A stretch of DNA of 64,000 bases from Bdellovibrionales bacterium CG10_big_fil_rev_8_21_14_0_10_45_34. Lineage in GTDB: Bacteria > Bdellovibrionota > Bdellovibrionia > Bdellovibrionales > 1-14-0-10-45-34. This document shows, in pieces, positions 19,833-29,564 of this stretch. A program made the position numbers and the translations under genes. The DNA lies in assembly GCA_002778785.1 (NCBI GenBank), contig PEZS01000001.1, positions 1 to 64,000 on the forward strand. Reading direction: 5' to 3'. Numbering within the stretch: position 1 is the stretch's first letter; each line of letters begins with the position of its first letter. Under the pieces are notes generated by a model. That model was not told where the DNA came from. It saw only the letters and a list, made by a program, of their open reading frames with translations, and searched no databases.

Positions 19833-21128
19833 CTAAGGCTTGAAATTTCTAGGAAGTTTCTTCCAGCAATCCAAGTAGTCATTCTGCAACAAGCCTGGCT
19901 CAGACAAAGCCCACTTTGTAGGAGTAAAAACATGCCGGCTCTCCCACATAAAGGCCATGGTGTTGTCGAGTTTCATTGGCTTTAACTGACTCTCAGTTGC
20001 CTTTTTAAAAGCTTCAACATCGGGCCCATGCCCCGACATGGAATTGTGCAGACTTGAGGCTCCGGGCACGAAGCCTGTTTCTTTAGCATCATAGGTGCCG
20101 CAAATCATTCCCATATACTCACTCATCAAATTTCTATGGTAGTAGGGTGGACGAAACGTGTCTTCTGCCACCATCCAGCGCGGTGGAAAAATAGCGAAAT
20201 CAAAATTGGCAAATCCGGGTTTCTCACTGGCGGATGTAAGCACCGTGAAAATCGACGGATCAGGGTGATCAAAACTTATAGTGCCGATAGTGTTAAACTT
20301 TCGAAGGTCATACTTGTACGGAAAGTAATTGCCATGCCAGGCAATGACATCAAGCGGATGCCCCGGCGTTTGAGTTTTAAAAATGCGATCCTGGTACTTC
20401 CAGAAGAGAGTGGCAGAGTCTGGCTCGTCAAAGTAGTGGGCGACAGGAGCCAAAAAATCTCTCGGACTGGCTAGTCCGTTCGACCCTATAGGACCTAGCT
20501 CGGGCAAGCGAAAGGGTGAACCGCAGTTTTCAAGCACATATCCGGCGCAGGAACTACCCGATGCGTCGCTCGAGCGTACTTGAAACTTTACTCCTCTAGG
20601 GATAACGGCAAATTCAAGAGGCTCCACCACTAAAATGCCAAACTCGGTAAGGATCTCAAGCTCTCCTTGATAAGGAATAATCATCCACTCGCCATCAGAG
20701 GATATCAAAAACTCGTTGAGAGAAGAATCATTGAAGTTGTAGAGAAAAACATGTCCACCCTGCTGGCCGCTGCCATTAGAAACTATGCATCTTAAGCTTT
20801 TTAGAAAGCTCGTAGAAGCGGTACCCCGTAGAGGATTCCACCGGTACTGCTCTGGTGAGGGCTTTGCCAGTTCAGCAAGAGAATCAGTAAGGAGGGTAGG
20901 CTCTTCAACAAAACTCGAATGTCCTACGGTGGGTTTAATTCTGTAAAGCCAAGATCTCAAATTAAGTTCTCGCGGAGCGGTGAAGCTACTACCGCTGAGC
21001 TGCTCAGCATAAAGCCCGAACTTGGGTCTCTGTGGGGAATTACCTCGCTCCGGAAGCGCTCCTGGTAAGGCTTCTGAGCAATGATAGTTAGGAAATCCAG
21101 AAAGATACTTTGGTTGTTTGCGGCTCAT
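19833..21128 (-). CDS. hmgA: Homogentisate 1,2-dioxygenase
   Basis: A 431-residue non-haem iron dioxygenase that opens the ring of homogentisate to maleylacetoacetate in phenylalanine/tyrosine breakdown. Hallmarks are the N-terminal YLSGFPNYHCSEALPGALP, the cupin segment with IPRGVKFQV, and the iron-ligand region PPYYHRNLMSEYMG. A second conserved stretch, SLHNSMSGHGPDVEAF, follows. The frame extends 12 codons further, but AGGAG lies five bases before ATG 21128 and homology begins there. No other genes of the homogentisate pathway are adjacent. Confidence 0.95.
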   Translation of the reverse strand: MSRKQPKYLSGFPNYHCSEALPGALPERGNSPQRPKFGLYAEQLSGSSFTAPRELNLRSWLYRIKPTVGHSSFVEEPTLLTDSLAELAKPSPEQYRWNPLRGTASTSFLKSLRCIVSNGSGQQGGHVFLYNFNDSSLNEFLISSDGEWMIIPYQGELEILTEFGILVVEPLEFAVIPRGVKFQVRSSDASGSSCAGYVLENCGSPFRLPELGPIGSNGLASPRDFLAPVAHYFDEPDSATLFWKYQDRIFKTQTPGHPLDVIAWHGNYFPYKYDLRKFNTIGTISFDHPDPSIFTVLTSASEKPGFANFDFAIFPPRWMVAEDTFRPPYYHRNLMSEYMGMICGTYDAKETGFVPGASSLHNSMSGHGPDVEAFKKATESQLKPMKLDNTMAFMWESRHVFTPTKWALSEPGLLQNDYLDCWKKLPRNFKP

Positions 21129-21314
21129 AAATCTCCTATATCTCAAAATGAGATCGGCGGCCACTCACCCTGCGGCCGGTAGACTTTCTTGGCAGCGCCT
21201 TTGTGAGGTGAGCTGTTTCTTTTGTGACTGTAGCAATGGGCCAAAAGCCTGTATAGGCTATCGACAATATTTTAAAGAGTTAGCCTTGTTCAGTTTTAAT
21301 CCGATCCTTTAAGT

Positions 21315-21803
21315 ATGCGTCAAATCACTCATTTAGTAGTATTCCGCTTTCGGATCGTGACCCTGTTTTTAGGGACTATTTGCACTTGTTCATTTGCCAG
21401 CCAGGCGTGGGCCGGAAACTTTAGGTACACTTCACCACCTTTGGGCCTTGAAATCGAAGATCATGTGCGAGTCCAAGAAGACCCACAGTTTGAGAGCTAT
21501 TTAAAATCGCGTGCGCAAGAAGAAGTGACAAACGAAAAATACCGCAAGGCTGAAGTCAAAAAAAGGTACGAGCAATTGGAAGTCGAAGAGAATCAGCGGC
21601 GTGCTCAGGTCAAAAAGCGCAGGGAGCAACGAGTTCAAAGAAAGATCGCCTCTGTGAATCAGCACGATAGAGCCGAGCGCGTATGGCAGGCCAAGCATGA
21701 GCAGGCCGAAAAAGCCTACGCGATCAAGCGGCGAGAAGAAGCTGGTCAGGCTGAAGAGCTTAGAATGCGTCGACTCAAAGCCTACTCTCATTCGAAGCGC
21801 TAG
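21315..21803 (+). CDS. Secreted highly charged coiled-coil protein
   Basis: 162 residues, family not recognised. The first ~33 residues (hydrophobic FRIVTLFLGTICTCSFASQAWAG) look like a signal peptide with an AxA-like cleavage site. The mature part from about residue 55 is almost entirely Lys/Arg/Glu/Gln (YRKAEVKKRYEQLEVEENQ) and should form a long helix or coiled coil. A periplasmic structural or binding role is possible but unproven. It ends 49 bp before hemF. Confidence 0.6.
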   Translation: MRQITHLVVFRFRIVTLFLGTICTCSFASQAWAGNFRYTSPPLGLEIEDHVRVQEDPQFESYLKSRAQEEVTNEKYRKAEVKKRYEQLEVEENQRRAQVKKRREQRVQRKIASVNQHDRAERVWQAKHEQAEKAYAIKRREEAGQAEELRMRRLKAYSHSKR

Positions 21804-21852
21804 TACGCGCGGGCCTGTTGAAAGAAATGCAACTCCGTGTATAGTTGGCAAC

Positions 21853-22740
21853 ATGCTAAACAAAGAGAGTATTCGCGATTACTTACTGTCCTTGCAAGAT
21901 AACATTTGCCAAGCGCTAACAGACATCAACGAGGCAGGATTTCAAGAGGACCATTGGCAGCGCGACGGCGGCGGCGGTGGCAGAACCCGAGTTTTTAGTG
22001 ACAACGGCAAACTTCTTGAAAAGGGTGGAGTTAACTTTTCAGAGGTTTTCGGAGAGTTTAGCCCTGAGTTCGCGAAGACCCTTCCCAAAGGCGAGGGCAC
22101 CAGCTTCTATGCGACCGGAGTTTCTCTTGTGCTCCACCCCAAAAATCCTTATGTACCTACAGTTCATGCGAATTACCGGTATCTCGAACGCGGTGGCGTG
22201 GGTTGGTTCGGGGGTGGATGCGACTTAACTCCTTATTACCCTTTTCATGAAGACATAGTTCACTTTCATAAAACCTATAAAGACGCTCTCGACGATTTCG
22301 ATCCAGTATTGTATCCAAAGTTTAAGAAAGCCTGCGATGAGTATTTTTATTTGCCACATCGCCTTGAAACTAGAGGTGTGGGCGGCATTTTCTTTGACTA
22401 TGAAGAAGCCACAAACGAGATGTATTCTTTAGTACAAAAGCTCGGCAATCAGTTTGTACCATCTTACCTGCCCATCGCTTCCAAAAGACTCGAGCACTCA
22501 TTTACCGAGAAAGAGAAAACCTTCCAAGAGATCCGGCGCGGGCGTTACGTGGAGTTCAATCTCATCTACGATCGCGGTACACTATTTGGCTTAAAGACCG
22601 GCGGAAGAATCGAGTCGATTCTGATGTCGCTTCCGAAGCATGCGCAGTGGCATTATAGTTACGAGCCAGAGCCCAATTCGGCTGAGGCTAGGCTCAAGGA
22701 ATACCTCAAGCCCACGGACTGGCTCGCCAAACTTATCTAA
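21853..22740 (+). CDS. hemF: Oxygen-dependent coproporphyrinogen III oxidase
   Basis: 295 residues from ATG 21853. HemF converts coproporphyrinogen III to protoporphyrinogen IX using O2 in haem synthesis. Family blocks are VHANYRYLERGGVGWFGGG, DLTPYYPFHEDIVHFH, RGVGGIFFDYE, RGRYVEFNLIYDRGT and ESILMSLP. An upstream in-frame start overlapping the previous gene adds 52 unrelated residues and is rejected. Use of the oxygen-dependent enzyme indicates aerobic growth. The stop overlaps the convergent htpG stop by four bases. Confidence 0.95.
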   Translation: MLNKESIRDYLLSLQDNICQALTDINEAGFQEDHWQRDGGGGGRTRVFSDNGKLLEKGGVNFSEVFGEFSPEFAKTLPKGEGTSFYATGVSLVLHPKNPYVPTVHANYRYLERGGVGWFGGGCDLTPYYPFHEDIVHFHKTYKDALDDFDPVLYPKFKKACDEYFYLPHRLETRGVGGIFFDYEEATNEMYSLVQKLGNQFVPSYLPIASKRLEHSFTEKEKTFQEIRRGRYVEFNLIYDRGTLFGLKTGGRIESILMSLPKHAQWHYSYEPEPNSAEARLKEYLKPTDWLAKLI

Positions 22741-24659
22741 TTCAGTTCGGCTGAGAGCAGCAACTCGGACACTTGCTTTGCAAAAGCGCCGGGATTTTCT
22801 ATCGAAGAACCCTCGCTAAGCAGCGCCTGATTTACCAGGAAGGCGCCCCATTGGATTTGCTTTTCCTTAGACGCTTTTGAAAGTTTATCAATTAAAGGAT
22901 GTTCAGGGTTAATCTCCAAAATGCGCTTTGGTTTTTGATTCTGACCAAGCCCCATAGTTGACATCATTTTCTCTAATCGGGCTGAGGGGTCATAAGCTCC
23001 AGAAACTAAGCAAACTGCAGAGTCTTTCATTCGCTCTGATAGTTGCACTTCACGGACGCCCTCTTTGAGAGATTCATTAAGATTAGTAAGCAACTCCTTA
23101 TATTTTTCATCCCATATCGACTTTAGCTTTTCTCTTTCAGACTTCTGCTCGGTTGTGAGCAAATCAACACCCTCTTTAGTGATCGCCTGAAGACGTTTAC
23201 CTTCGTATTCCCCAATGAGATCAACGATCCAATCATCAATTGTATCAATGAAATAAATGACTTCAATGCCGTTGGCCATGGCCTGCTCCACATGGGGGCT
23301 AGACTTCATAGTCGCAAGATTATCGCCTGTAATGTAGAAGATGCTTGTTTGATCTTCTTTCATGCGAGAAATATAGTCCTTTAAGCTTGATGGATTCTCA
23401 CTGGTTGAAGAATTAAACAACATAAGATCTAAGAGAGCCGATTTGTGGTCGGCATCAACGGCGATACCTTCTTTGAGGGTAGTTCCAAATTCCTTCCAGA
23501 ATGCCAGATAGTTCTCAGGTTCTTTGTTTTTCATTTCAGACAGCGTTTTTAAAATCTTTGAAACCAGAGACTTTTTAATCTGAACCACTTGACGATCTTG
23601 TTGCAGCATTTCTCTAGAAACGTTGAGAGACAAATCACTACTGTCAACTACGCCTTTAACAAATCGCAGGTACTCAGGCAGAATGCTTTCGCAGTCGCCC
23701 ATAATGAACACACGTTTAGCATAGAGGCTGAGCCCCCATTTCGTGTCTCGATAGTTGAAATTAAATGGACGCTTTGAGGGTATATAAAGAAGACTGGAAA
23801 ACTCTAATGTACCTTCTGCGCGGAAGTGAACGGTTTTTAATGGGTCAGCCCATTCGTGTGTTAAGTGTTTGTAGAATTCGTTGTACTCGTCGGGTTTGAT
23901 TTCAGACGGTGATCTCAACCAAAGTGCTTTTTGCGAATTGAGAGTTTGATCTTCAACAACTTCCTCAAATTCCCCTTCGATCACCTTGCCCTCAGAATCT
24001 TTTTTGGGGACTTCCGACTTACTCATCATTTTGATCGGGTAGGATATAAAATCAGAATACTTTTTAATGAGAGATTTAATTTGGTGTTCGTCGATGAAGT
24101 CGAGTTCGTTATCCTCTTCTTCAAACGTTTTTAACTTTAGTGAGATTGTCGTGCCAGGGCCTTCAGGGCGGGGAGCCTCAGAAACCGTGTACTCTCCAGC
24201 TCCACTAGACTTCCATACTGTGCCGCTGCTGGTGCCAGCTTTCTGTGTGTGAACAGTCACTTCATCCGCAACCATAAACGCGGAGTAAAAGCCTACTCCA
24301 AATTGACCAATGAGCTCGGGATTTGCTGAAAGATCCTTTTTAAGCTGCGCCCACTTTTTTGTCCCGCTATGAGCAATCGTCCCGAGGTACTCTTCAACCT
24401 CTTGGGTGGTCATACCAATTCCGTTATCTTTGATCTTAAGAATTCGGTGGGGCTCATCGATTTCGAGTCGCACAGCCAGTTCGTCTGAAGTCGCTACATT
24501 CCCATCAGAAAGTCCTTCGACACGCCTTTTATCGAGGGCATCGCTAGCATTTGAAATAAGCTCCCTTAAAAAAACTTCCTTTTTTGAATAAAGGGAATGG
24601 ATCATTAGATCCAAGATTTCTTTAATTTCTGCCTGAAACGTCTTTACCTGAGTCGACAT
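22737..24659 (-). CDS. htpG: Chaperone HtpG (Hsp90 family)
   Basis: 640 residues, full length. The N-terminal GHKL ATPase domain has ELISNASDALDK, DNGIGM, GQFGVGFYSAF and a Gly-rich lid. The middle domain includes RGVVDSSDLSLNVSREMLQ (here KGVVDSSDLSLNVSRE), and a C-terminal dimerisation domain follows. It is an ATP-dependent cytosolic chaperone that helps remodel client proteins, often with DnaK. AGGAGAGGC lies just upstream of ATG 24659. No CIRCE-type inverted repeat was noticed in the ~180 bp upstream. Confidence 0.97.
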   Translation of the reverse strand: MSTQVKTFQAEIKEILDLMIHSLYSKKEVFLRELISNASDALDKRRVEGLSDGNVATSDELAVRLEIDEPHRILKIKDNGIGMTTQEVEEYLGTIAHSGTKKWAQLKKDLSANPELIGQFGVGFYSAFMVADEVTVHTQKAGTSSGTVWKSSGAGEYTVSEAPRPEGPGTTISLKLKTFEEEDNELDFIDEHQIKSLIKKYSDFISYPIKMMSKSEVPKKDSEGKVIEGEFEEVVEDQTLNSQKALWLRSPSEIKPDEYNEFYKHLTHEWADPLKTVHFRAEGTLEFSSLLYIPSKRPFNFNYRDTKWGLSLYAKRVFIMGDCESILPEYLRFVKGVVDSSDLSLNVSREMLQQDRQVVQIKKSLVSKILKTLSEMKNKEPENYLAFWKEFGTTLKEGIAVDADHKSALLDLMLFNSSTSENPSSLKDYISRMKEDQTSIFYITGDNLATMKSSPHVEQAMANGIEVIYFIDTIDDWIVDLIGEYEGKRLQAITKEGVDLLTTEQKSEREKLKSIWDEKYKELLTNLNESLKEGVREVQLSERMKDSAVCLVSGAYDPSARLEKMMSTMGLGQNQKPKRILEINPEHPLIDKLSKASKEKQIQWGAFLVNQALLSEGSSIENPGAFAKQVSELLLSAELN

Positions 24660-24837
24660 TGCCGCCTCTCCTTTGGTTTATTCTGATGGGTTACTATGAA
24701 TTTCCGAGCTGGCGCTGGGGCTCGCTCGCTACCTTCCACCAAGTGATTAGTGTCAATATGGGTAGGTTCGTCCAGAAATCAAGTCTTTAGGGGCCCTTAA
24801 AGTTCAGTGATCCCCTAAAATTCTCGAAAACAAAGGT

Positions 24838-25140
24838 GTGAGCGAAGTCAGAAAATCCTCGATTGGTGCGCGAAAAAAGTTGATATGGGGCAGGGTAGCT
24901 ACGATTCTCGCCGTTTCGACTTTAATGATGGCTATAGCTGCCAGCTATTGGGTGAGGCTTGGGTGGCTCCCAGGTGATATTTATATAAAAAAATGGGATG
25001 TCTCCTTTTACCTGCCGCTCACCTCGTCCGCCTTGGTGGGTTTAGTCATGACGGTCTTCTATCTCATATTAGTGCGAACCGTGTCTCAGTTTGGGTATTC
25101 GAGGTCAAGAGTAAAAGCTGAGTTCGCTAAAAACCGATAA
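24838..25140 (+). CDS. Small two-helix membrane protein, unknown
   Basis: 100 residues starting at a GTG. Two hydrophobic segments (about residues 20-42 and 57-80) are flanked by basic ends (RKKLIWGR, SRSRVKAEFAKNR). The short extracytoplasmic loop contains WLPGDIYIKKWD. I do not recognise the family. A clear intrinsic terminator follows 22 bases after the stop, supporting a separately transcribed real gene. Confidence 0.55.
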   Translation: MSEVRKSSIGARKKLIWGRVATILAVSTLMMAIAASYWVRLGWLPGDIYIKKWDVSFYLPLTSSALVGLVMTVFYLILVRTVSQFGYSRSRVKAEFAKNR

Positions 25141-25162
25141 GTCTAGTGAGCGGAAAAAATGA

Positions 25163-25188
25163 GGCCTCTTCGTGAGGTCAGATTTTTT
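25163..25188. terminator. Intrinsic terminator after the small membrane gene
   Basis: Stem GGCCTC (25163-25168), loop TTCGT, stem GAGGTC (25174-25179), then AGA and six T residues. An A-run upstream (25154-25159) mirrors the T-run, so the structure could work in both directions. It ends just before the ribosome site of the next gene. Confidence 0.75.
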
Positions 25189-25205
25189 CACAATTGGAGG
25201 TCTAT

Positions 25206-26447
25206 ATGTCTCGCGCCTGTACGTTGAACTCCGAGACTAAAGAATGTAAGGCTTTTTTAAGCTTTCTAATATTAACGCTAGCATTTGCTGTTAGCGGGTG
25301 TGGCGTTTTGACTGAGGAGCTCTCAAGTACGAGTACCGATGTTCTAAACCCTGTTTTTGATCCAGATGGCGACGGGGCTGATCCCACTCCGACCCCGACT
25401 CCTGAAGTTATAGAAAAAACCTATCTTGGCGTAGTTGGCAATACCGCCGATGGTGGATTTACACTCTTTGAGGTTAATACCTCTAATGGCTCACTCGAAC
25501 AGAAAGCTGAGGATACAGCGGTTGGCGCTTATGCCAATTACGTAGTTGCCTCTCCGGATGGGAAAAACGTTTACACTTCCAACATGACCGGAAGCGTGAC
25601 TAAGATCGATGTTAATGCCGAGACAGGAGCTACAAGTAAGTCATCAGTAACGGTTGGATCATCTAACAGAACGATGTCGGTACATCCGAGCGGTAAGTTT
25701 GTTTTTGTTGGAGAATCTTTAAACCCCACAAGTAAGATACATGCTTTGTCGCGCGATCTCTCGTCTGGGGATTTGGCGCCGGTTGGAACTATCAACACCT
25801 ATGTGCGTCTAAGGGGCCGAATGTCTTTCGGACTTGATGGAGGGGTGCTATTCGCTCCCAATTGGCAATCACCGAGTATTTCTCAGCTTGCCGTCTCCTT
25901 GACTACTGGGGTGCTTACTGGGCTAACTCCCGATGCGGTACCCACAGGTGAATCACGCACGTTAGACACGGTTGTTTCGCCAGATGGCAAACACCTCTAC
26001 ACACCAAATGACTGGAATAATCGAATTCGAGGGTTTGATATCGATCCAACCACTGGGGCTTTAGCCGCTATGGTTACACCGTCATTTACTATGACGGGAC
26101 TGGCTGCGATAATTTCAATGGCTATGACTCCTAATGGCAAATGTATATTTGGCGGGGGCTGGGGGAGTGGGAAAGTATTTGCAGCATCGAGAAATGCAAC
26201 AACAGGAGAGCTCACTTACTTAGATGTGACAACCTACGAAACGGCGATATCGCAAACAGAGATCGATTCGTCAGGAAAGTTTATGTATGTTTCAAGGTAT
26301 GCATCTACTAACAATCTTTATGGGTTTGCGATTGACCAAGAAGCTTGCACCTACACTCTACTCGATGGGTTTCCGAAAACAATCGCCTACGGTGCGCTGA
26401 ACTCATTAATCATTTTTAATGCCAGTTACGAAGAACAAGCTGAGTAA
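25206..26447 (+). CDS. Lipoprotein with lactonase-like seven-bladed beta-propeller
   Basis: 413 residues from ATG 25206, with GGAGG five bases upstream. The signal peptide ends in the lipobox VSGC, so the protein should be lipid-anchored. After a Pro/Thr linker (DPTPTPTPE) come repeated blades with the pattern VxxSPDGKxxY (VASPDGKNVYTSN, VSPDGKHLYTPN, MTPNGKCIFGG, DSSGKFMYVSR). These are typical of the 6-phosphogluconolactonase/YncE-type propellers. Catalytic lactonase activity is not implied, and exported members often have unknown or binding roles. Divergent duplication of blades is visible, and no frameshift is seen. Confidence 0.8.
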   Translation: MSRACTLNSETKECKAFLSFLILTLAFAVSGCGVLTEELSSTSTDVLNPVFDPDGDGADPTPTPTPEVIEKTYLGVVGNTADGGFTLFEVNTSNGSLEQKAEDTAVGAYANYVVASPDGKNVYTSNMTGSVTKIDVNAETGATSKSSVTVGSSNRTMSVHPSGKFVFVGESLNPTSKIHALSRDLSSGDLAPVGTINTYVRLRGRMSFGLDGGVLFAPNWQSPSISQLAVSLTTGVLTGLTPDAVPTGESRTLDTVVSPDGKHLYTPNDWNNRIRGFDIDPTTGALAAMVTPSFTMTGLAAIISMAMTPNGKCIFGGGWGSGKVFAASRNATTGELTYLDVTTYETAISQTEIDSSGKFMYVSRYASTNNLYGFAIDQEACTYTLLDGFPKTIAYGALNSLIIFNASYEEQAE

Positions 26448-26527
26448 ATTTTATGGCGGCGAAAGCTGCTCAGGATTAACTCATATGTAACAACGCCGCC
26501 CACTTTCCTATCACTTGAGCTAGGCAC

Positions 26528-27730
26528 TTAAAGCAGCGAGGGAAATTTAATAAGGTCCCGGGCGATATTCTTCTGATGAGCCTCTATCGTGCCGCCACCT
26601 ATCTCAAGAAGCTTAGCATCTCTCCAAAGACGCTCAACAACGTACTCGCCTACGTACCCATATCCTCCGAGAACTTGTATTGCGCGGTCGGCAATCGCTT
26701 TAGAGCCTTTTGAGGCGATCAACTTCACCCCGTCTGAATCGAGCCTGTTTCCGGAATCGGTAAGATCCATCATTCGAGCCGTTTCGTAAACGTAGGCTTT
26801 CATCGCGCGGTACTCGGCGAAACTCTCTGCAATATATGATTGAATTTGCCCAAACTGGTTTAGTCGCTGCCCAAAAGCCATTCGTTCGTTCGCATATTTA
26901 TTCATAATCTCGACACATCGGCGAGCAATCCCAACCCCCATAGCGGCGAGCGTGACTCTTTCAATCTCAAGGTTCTTCATCATGTGGCCGAGCGAATCAC
27001 CCTCTTGGCCGATAAGGTGCGAGGAAGGCACTTTGCAGCTTTCAAAAACAAGTTCTGCTGTATTAGAGGCGCGCATTCCTAACTTGTCTTTTATCTTTTG
27101 TCCTACTGAGAAACCGGGGAAGCCTCTTTCAACTATAAAAGTTGAAAGCAATGGCCTACCATCGATCTCGCCAGTTTTTGCATACACCCAAACGAGATCG
27201 CAGGGAGTTCGGCTTTCATCAATAGTGCCGTTGGTAATCCACATTTTTCTGCCTTGCAGAATATAGTGATCGCCTTCTTTTTTTGCTGTCGTTTCCATCG
27301 CCAAGACATCAGTTCCAACGGCGGGCTCCGACATTGCCATCGCTCCGACATGCTCTCCGGAGCAAAGCCGAGGTAAGAACTTCTGTTTTTGCTCCTCTGA
27401 GCCATTGAAGCTCAAATTGTTTACAAAAAGCATCGAGTGAGCTAGGTAGGCCAAGCAAAAACCTGGATCCGCTGCCGACAGTTCTTCATGGGCTATGACA
27501 GCTGCGAGTGCGTCCATTCCTGAACCGCCGTGGTTCGGGTCAGCCGTGATCCCCAGAAGTCCAAGTTCTCCAAGTTTTCTAAACAGATCCAAATTGAATA
27601 TTTCTTTAGAGTCGTACTCCTGAGCCTGTGGTTCCACCTCGGCCTGCACAAAACTACGAACGGTTTCTCTGAGCATTTTGTGCTCATCGGTGGGATTGTA
27701 AAGATCCATTTCTTTGTATTGAGTATCCAT
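26528..27730 (-). CDS. Acyl-CoA dehydrogenase
   Basis: A 400-residue FAD-dependent acyl-CoA dehydrogenase introducing an alpha-beta double bond. Signatures are AMSEPAVGTDVLAMETTA (flavin/substrate contact), WITNGTIDE, QKIKDKLGMRASNTAELVFESCKVP and the C-terminal QVLGGYGYVGEYVVERLWRD, with the GG(T)xE motif GGGTIEAHQ. The residue pattern resembles isovaleryl-CoA or short-branched-chain dehydrogenases, but substrate specificity cannot be fixed from sequence alone. GGAGC precedes ATG 27730. A second acyl-CoA dehydrogenase lies 139 bp upstream in the same direction. Confidence 0.92.
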   Translation of the reverse strand: MDTQYKEMDLYNPTDEHKMLRETVRSFVQAEVEPQAQEYDSKEIFNLDLFRKLGELGLLGITADPNHGGSGMDALAAVIAHEELSAADPGFCLAYLAHSMLFVNNLSFNGSEEQKQKFLPRLCSGEHVGAMAMSEPAVGTDVLAMETTAKKEGDHYILQGRKMWITNGTIDESRTPCDLVWVYAKTGEIDGRPLLSTFIVERGFPGFSVGQKIKDKLGMRASNTAELVFESCKVPSSHLIGQEGDSLGHMMKNLEIERVTLAAMGVGIARRCVEIMNKYANERMAFGQRLNQFGQIQSYIAESFAEYRAMKAYVYETARMMDLTDSGNRLDSDGVKLIASKGSKAIADRAIQVLGGYGYVGEYVVERLWRDAKLLEIGGGTIEAHQKNIARDLIKFPSLL

Positions 27731-27869
27731 CTAAGCTCCTGGTAGAAAACATTGCTCTGACGCTACAGCTATTTCACTCGCGAACCGCCACTCAAAACAA
27801 ACCCTGAATATCTCGATTTATTAAAAATCTAAACCAAAACTGTCCGCGGGTGGCAGCTCGACAGTAATT

Positions 27870-29018
27870 CTAGGAAAGTTCTGCCTTTGCAATGGTCTGT
27901 AGTTGCATATTACTCGTTCCTTCGTAAATCTGTCCGATCTTTGAATCGCGAAAAAACTTTTCAACGGGGTATTCTTTTGTGAATCCGTTTCCGCCGAACA
28001 AATCCACCGCCATAGAACAAATTTTCTCTGAGGCCTTTGAAGAGAAGTACTTTGCCATAGCGGCTTCTTGCAAAAAGGGTTTACCGGCATCTTTCAGCCT
28101 GGCCGCATTGTAAACAAGAAGTCTCGCTGCTTCTAGCTGAGTGCGCATTTCAGCAAGCTGGAACTGAACGGCTTGAAAGCTTGCTAGGGGGTTGCCAAAC
28201 TGTTCTCGAGTTTTTATGTAGCCTTTCGCTGCTTCATAAGCACCTTGAGCTATGCCAATCATCTGCGCGCCTATACCGATTCTTCCTTCGTTAAGTGTCT
28301 CTATTGCTACCTTATAACCCTTGCCGACTTCTCCCAGTATGTTTTCTTGTGGTATTTCGCAGTTTTCAAAAAGTAGTTCGCAAGTTGAGCTAGCTCTAAT
28401 TCCGAGTTTATCTTCTTTTTTTCCGATCTTGAAGCCTGCTGACCCTCTCTCTACGATGAAAGCCGTGATGCCTTTATAACCCTGGCTAGGGTCAACGTTA
28501 GCAAAAGCAATAAAAACATCTGCTTCATTGGCATTTGTGATCCAGAGCTTGTGTCCATTAAGCACATAGCCATCGTTTTTTTTGTCAGCCTTAAGCTTAA
28601 GCGCGAAGGCATCTGACCCGCTAACACTTTCACTGAGTGCGTAAGCGCCTATACACTCACTCGCCAGTCTGGGGAGATATTTTTTCTTTTGTTCAGAATT
28701 CGCCCATTTTAAAAACGCATTTGTCACAAGAGTATTCTGTACATCGACCAATACGCTTACAGAGCCGTCGACACGTCCTATTTCTTCAACCGCGAGGCAG
28801 GCGTTGAAGAATGTGCTGCCTGCTCCGCCAAATTCTTCTGGGGTTTCAATGCCCATCAATCCAATCTCAAAGAGCTTTTTTATGAGGCCCTTGTCCATTT
28901 GAGCTTCGTGATCCATTTGAGAGACTAGAGGCCGAATTTCGCCTTCGGCAAACTGCCTCACAGCATCGCGGAAGTCCGCTTCGTCGCTAGATAGTAGTGA
29001 TGTAGCTTGTGGATTCAT
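27870..29018 (-). CDS. Acyl-CoA dehydrogenase (second)
   Basis: A 382-residue paralogue of the neighbouring dehydrogenase. It has ALSESVSGSDAFALKLKA, LWITNANEADVFIAFA, KEDKLGIRASSTCELLFENC and the flavin-contact DLFGGNGFTKEYPVEKFFRD, and ends with the catalytic-Glu motif YEGTSNMQLQTIA. The EGTSxMQ ending is typical of short-chain or butyryl-CoA-type enzymes, where the Glu is the general base. The frame is open to 29057, but ATG 29018 follows a GGGGG-rich ribosome site. With the downstream paralogue and the MeaB/mutase genes it suggests acyl-CoA catabolism from amino acids or fatty acids. Confidence 0.92.
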   Translation of the reverse strand: MNPQATSLLSSDEADFRDAVRQFAEGEIRPLVSQMDHEAQMDKGLIKKLFEIGLMGIETPEEFGGAGSTFFNACLAVEEIGRVDGSVSVLVDVQNTLVTNAFLKWANSEQKKKYLPRLASECIGAYALSESVSGSDAFALKLKADKKNDGYVLNGHKLWITNANEADVFIAFANVDPSQGYKGITAFIVERGSAGFKIGKKEDKLGIRASSTCELLFENCEIPQENILGEVGKGYKVAIETLNEGRIGIGAQMIGIAQGAYEAAKGYIKTREQFGNPLASFQAVQFQLAEMRTQLEAARLLVYNAARLKDAGKPFLQEAAMAKYFSSKASEKICSMAVDLFGGNGFTKEYPVEKFFRDSKIGQIYEGTSNMQLQTIAKAELS

Positions 29019-29135
29019 GTATGCGCCCCCTGATGACCGTGTTCTTCGCTGATGCAAGGTAAATGCCGATGCTACAGCGAACCTATGAGATGATGCTCGA
29101 CAAGAATGCTTAGAATTAGTTGAAAAATCAAGTGA

Positions 29136-29519
29136 TTAGGGCGTGAGCTCATCAATGAGCTCTATCTGGACTCTTTGCTGACACTCCGTGCACAGATCTA
29201 TCAGCGGAAATTGAGGCGGTGACTCGGCAATCACAAATGGCTTGTCGCAACTAGGACATGTTCCGAGACCACCCCTGACCTTTGCCGCTTGCCGATAAGA
29301 AAAAATGCCAACAATAATTGTAGTAAGCAATCCAAGCGGCACCAGAAGAAAGTGAAGAATTGGAACAAAGGCAAATCCGGCAGTAGCAAGAAGGATAATT
29401 CCCGCTGCTTTAGCACTGCGCTTCAGGCGTTCGCCTTCGTCGTAAGTAAGGATTTCGACCTCACCTCTGGTAAGCTTGTCTTCGTACTTAAGATTTACTA
29501 ATTTGGTCTTGGCATTCAT
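29136..29519 (-). CDS. Membrane protein with a C-terminal zinc-ribbon-like motif
   Basis: 127 residues. Two hydrophobic segments lie at about residues 38-55 and 57-76 (GIILLATAGFAFVPILHFLL and GLLTTIIVGIFSY). After them come two CxxC pairs (CPSCDKP and LCTEC, about 20 residues apart) consistent with a small zinc ribbon. Function is unknown. The gene sits between the acyl-CoA dehydrogenase pair and an HD-domain gene, 45 bp from the latter. Confidence 0.6.
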   Translation of the reverse strand: MNAKTKLVNLKYEDKLTRGEVEILTYDEGERLKRSAKAAGIILLATAGFAFVPILHFLLVPLGLLTTIIVGIFSYRQAAKVRGGLGTCPSCDKPFVIAESPPQFPLIDLCTECQQRVQIELIDELTP

Positions 29520-29564
29520 ATCGGTAAGCTAGCAAGAAATTTTGCTTAAGCAAACCCTTACCCG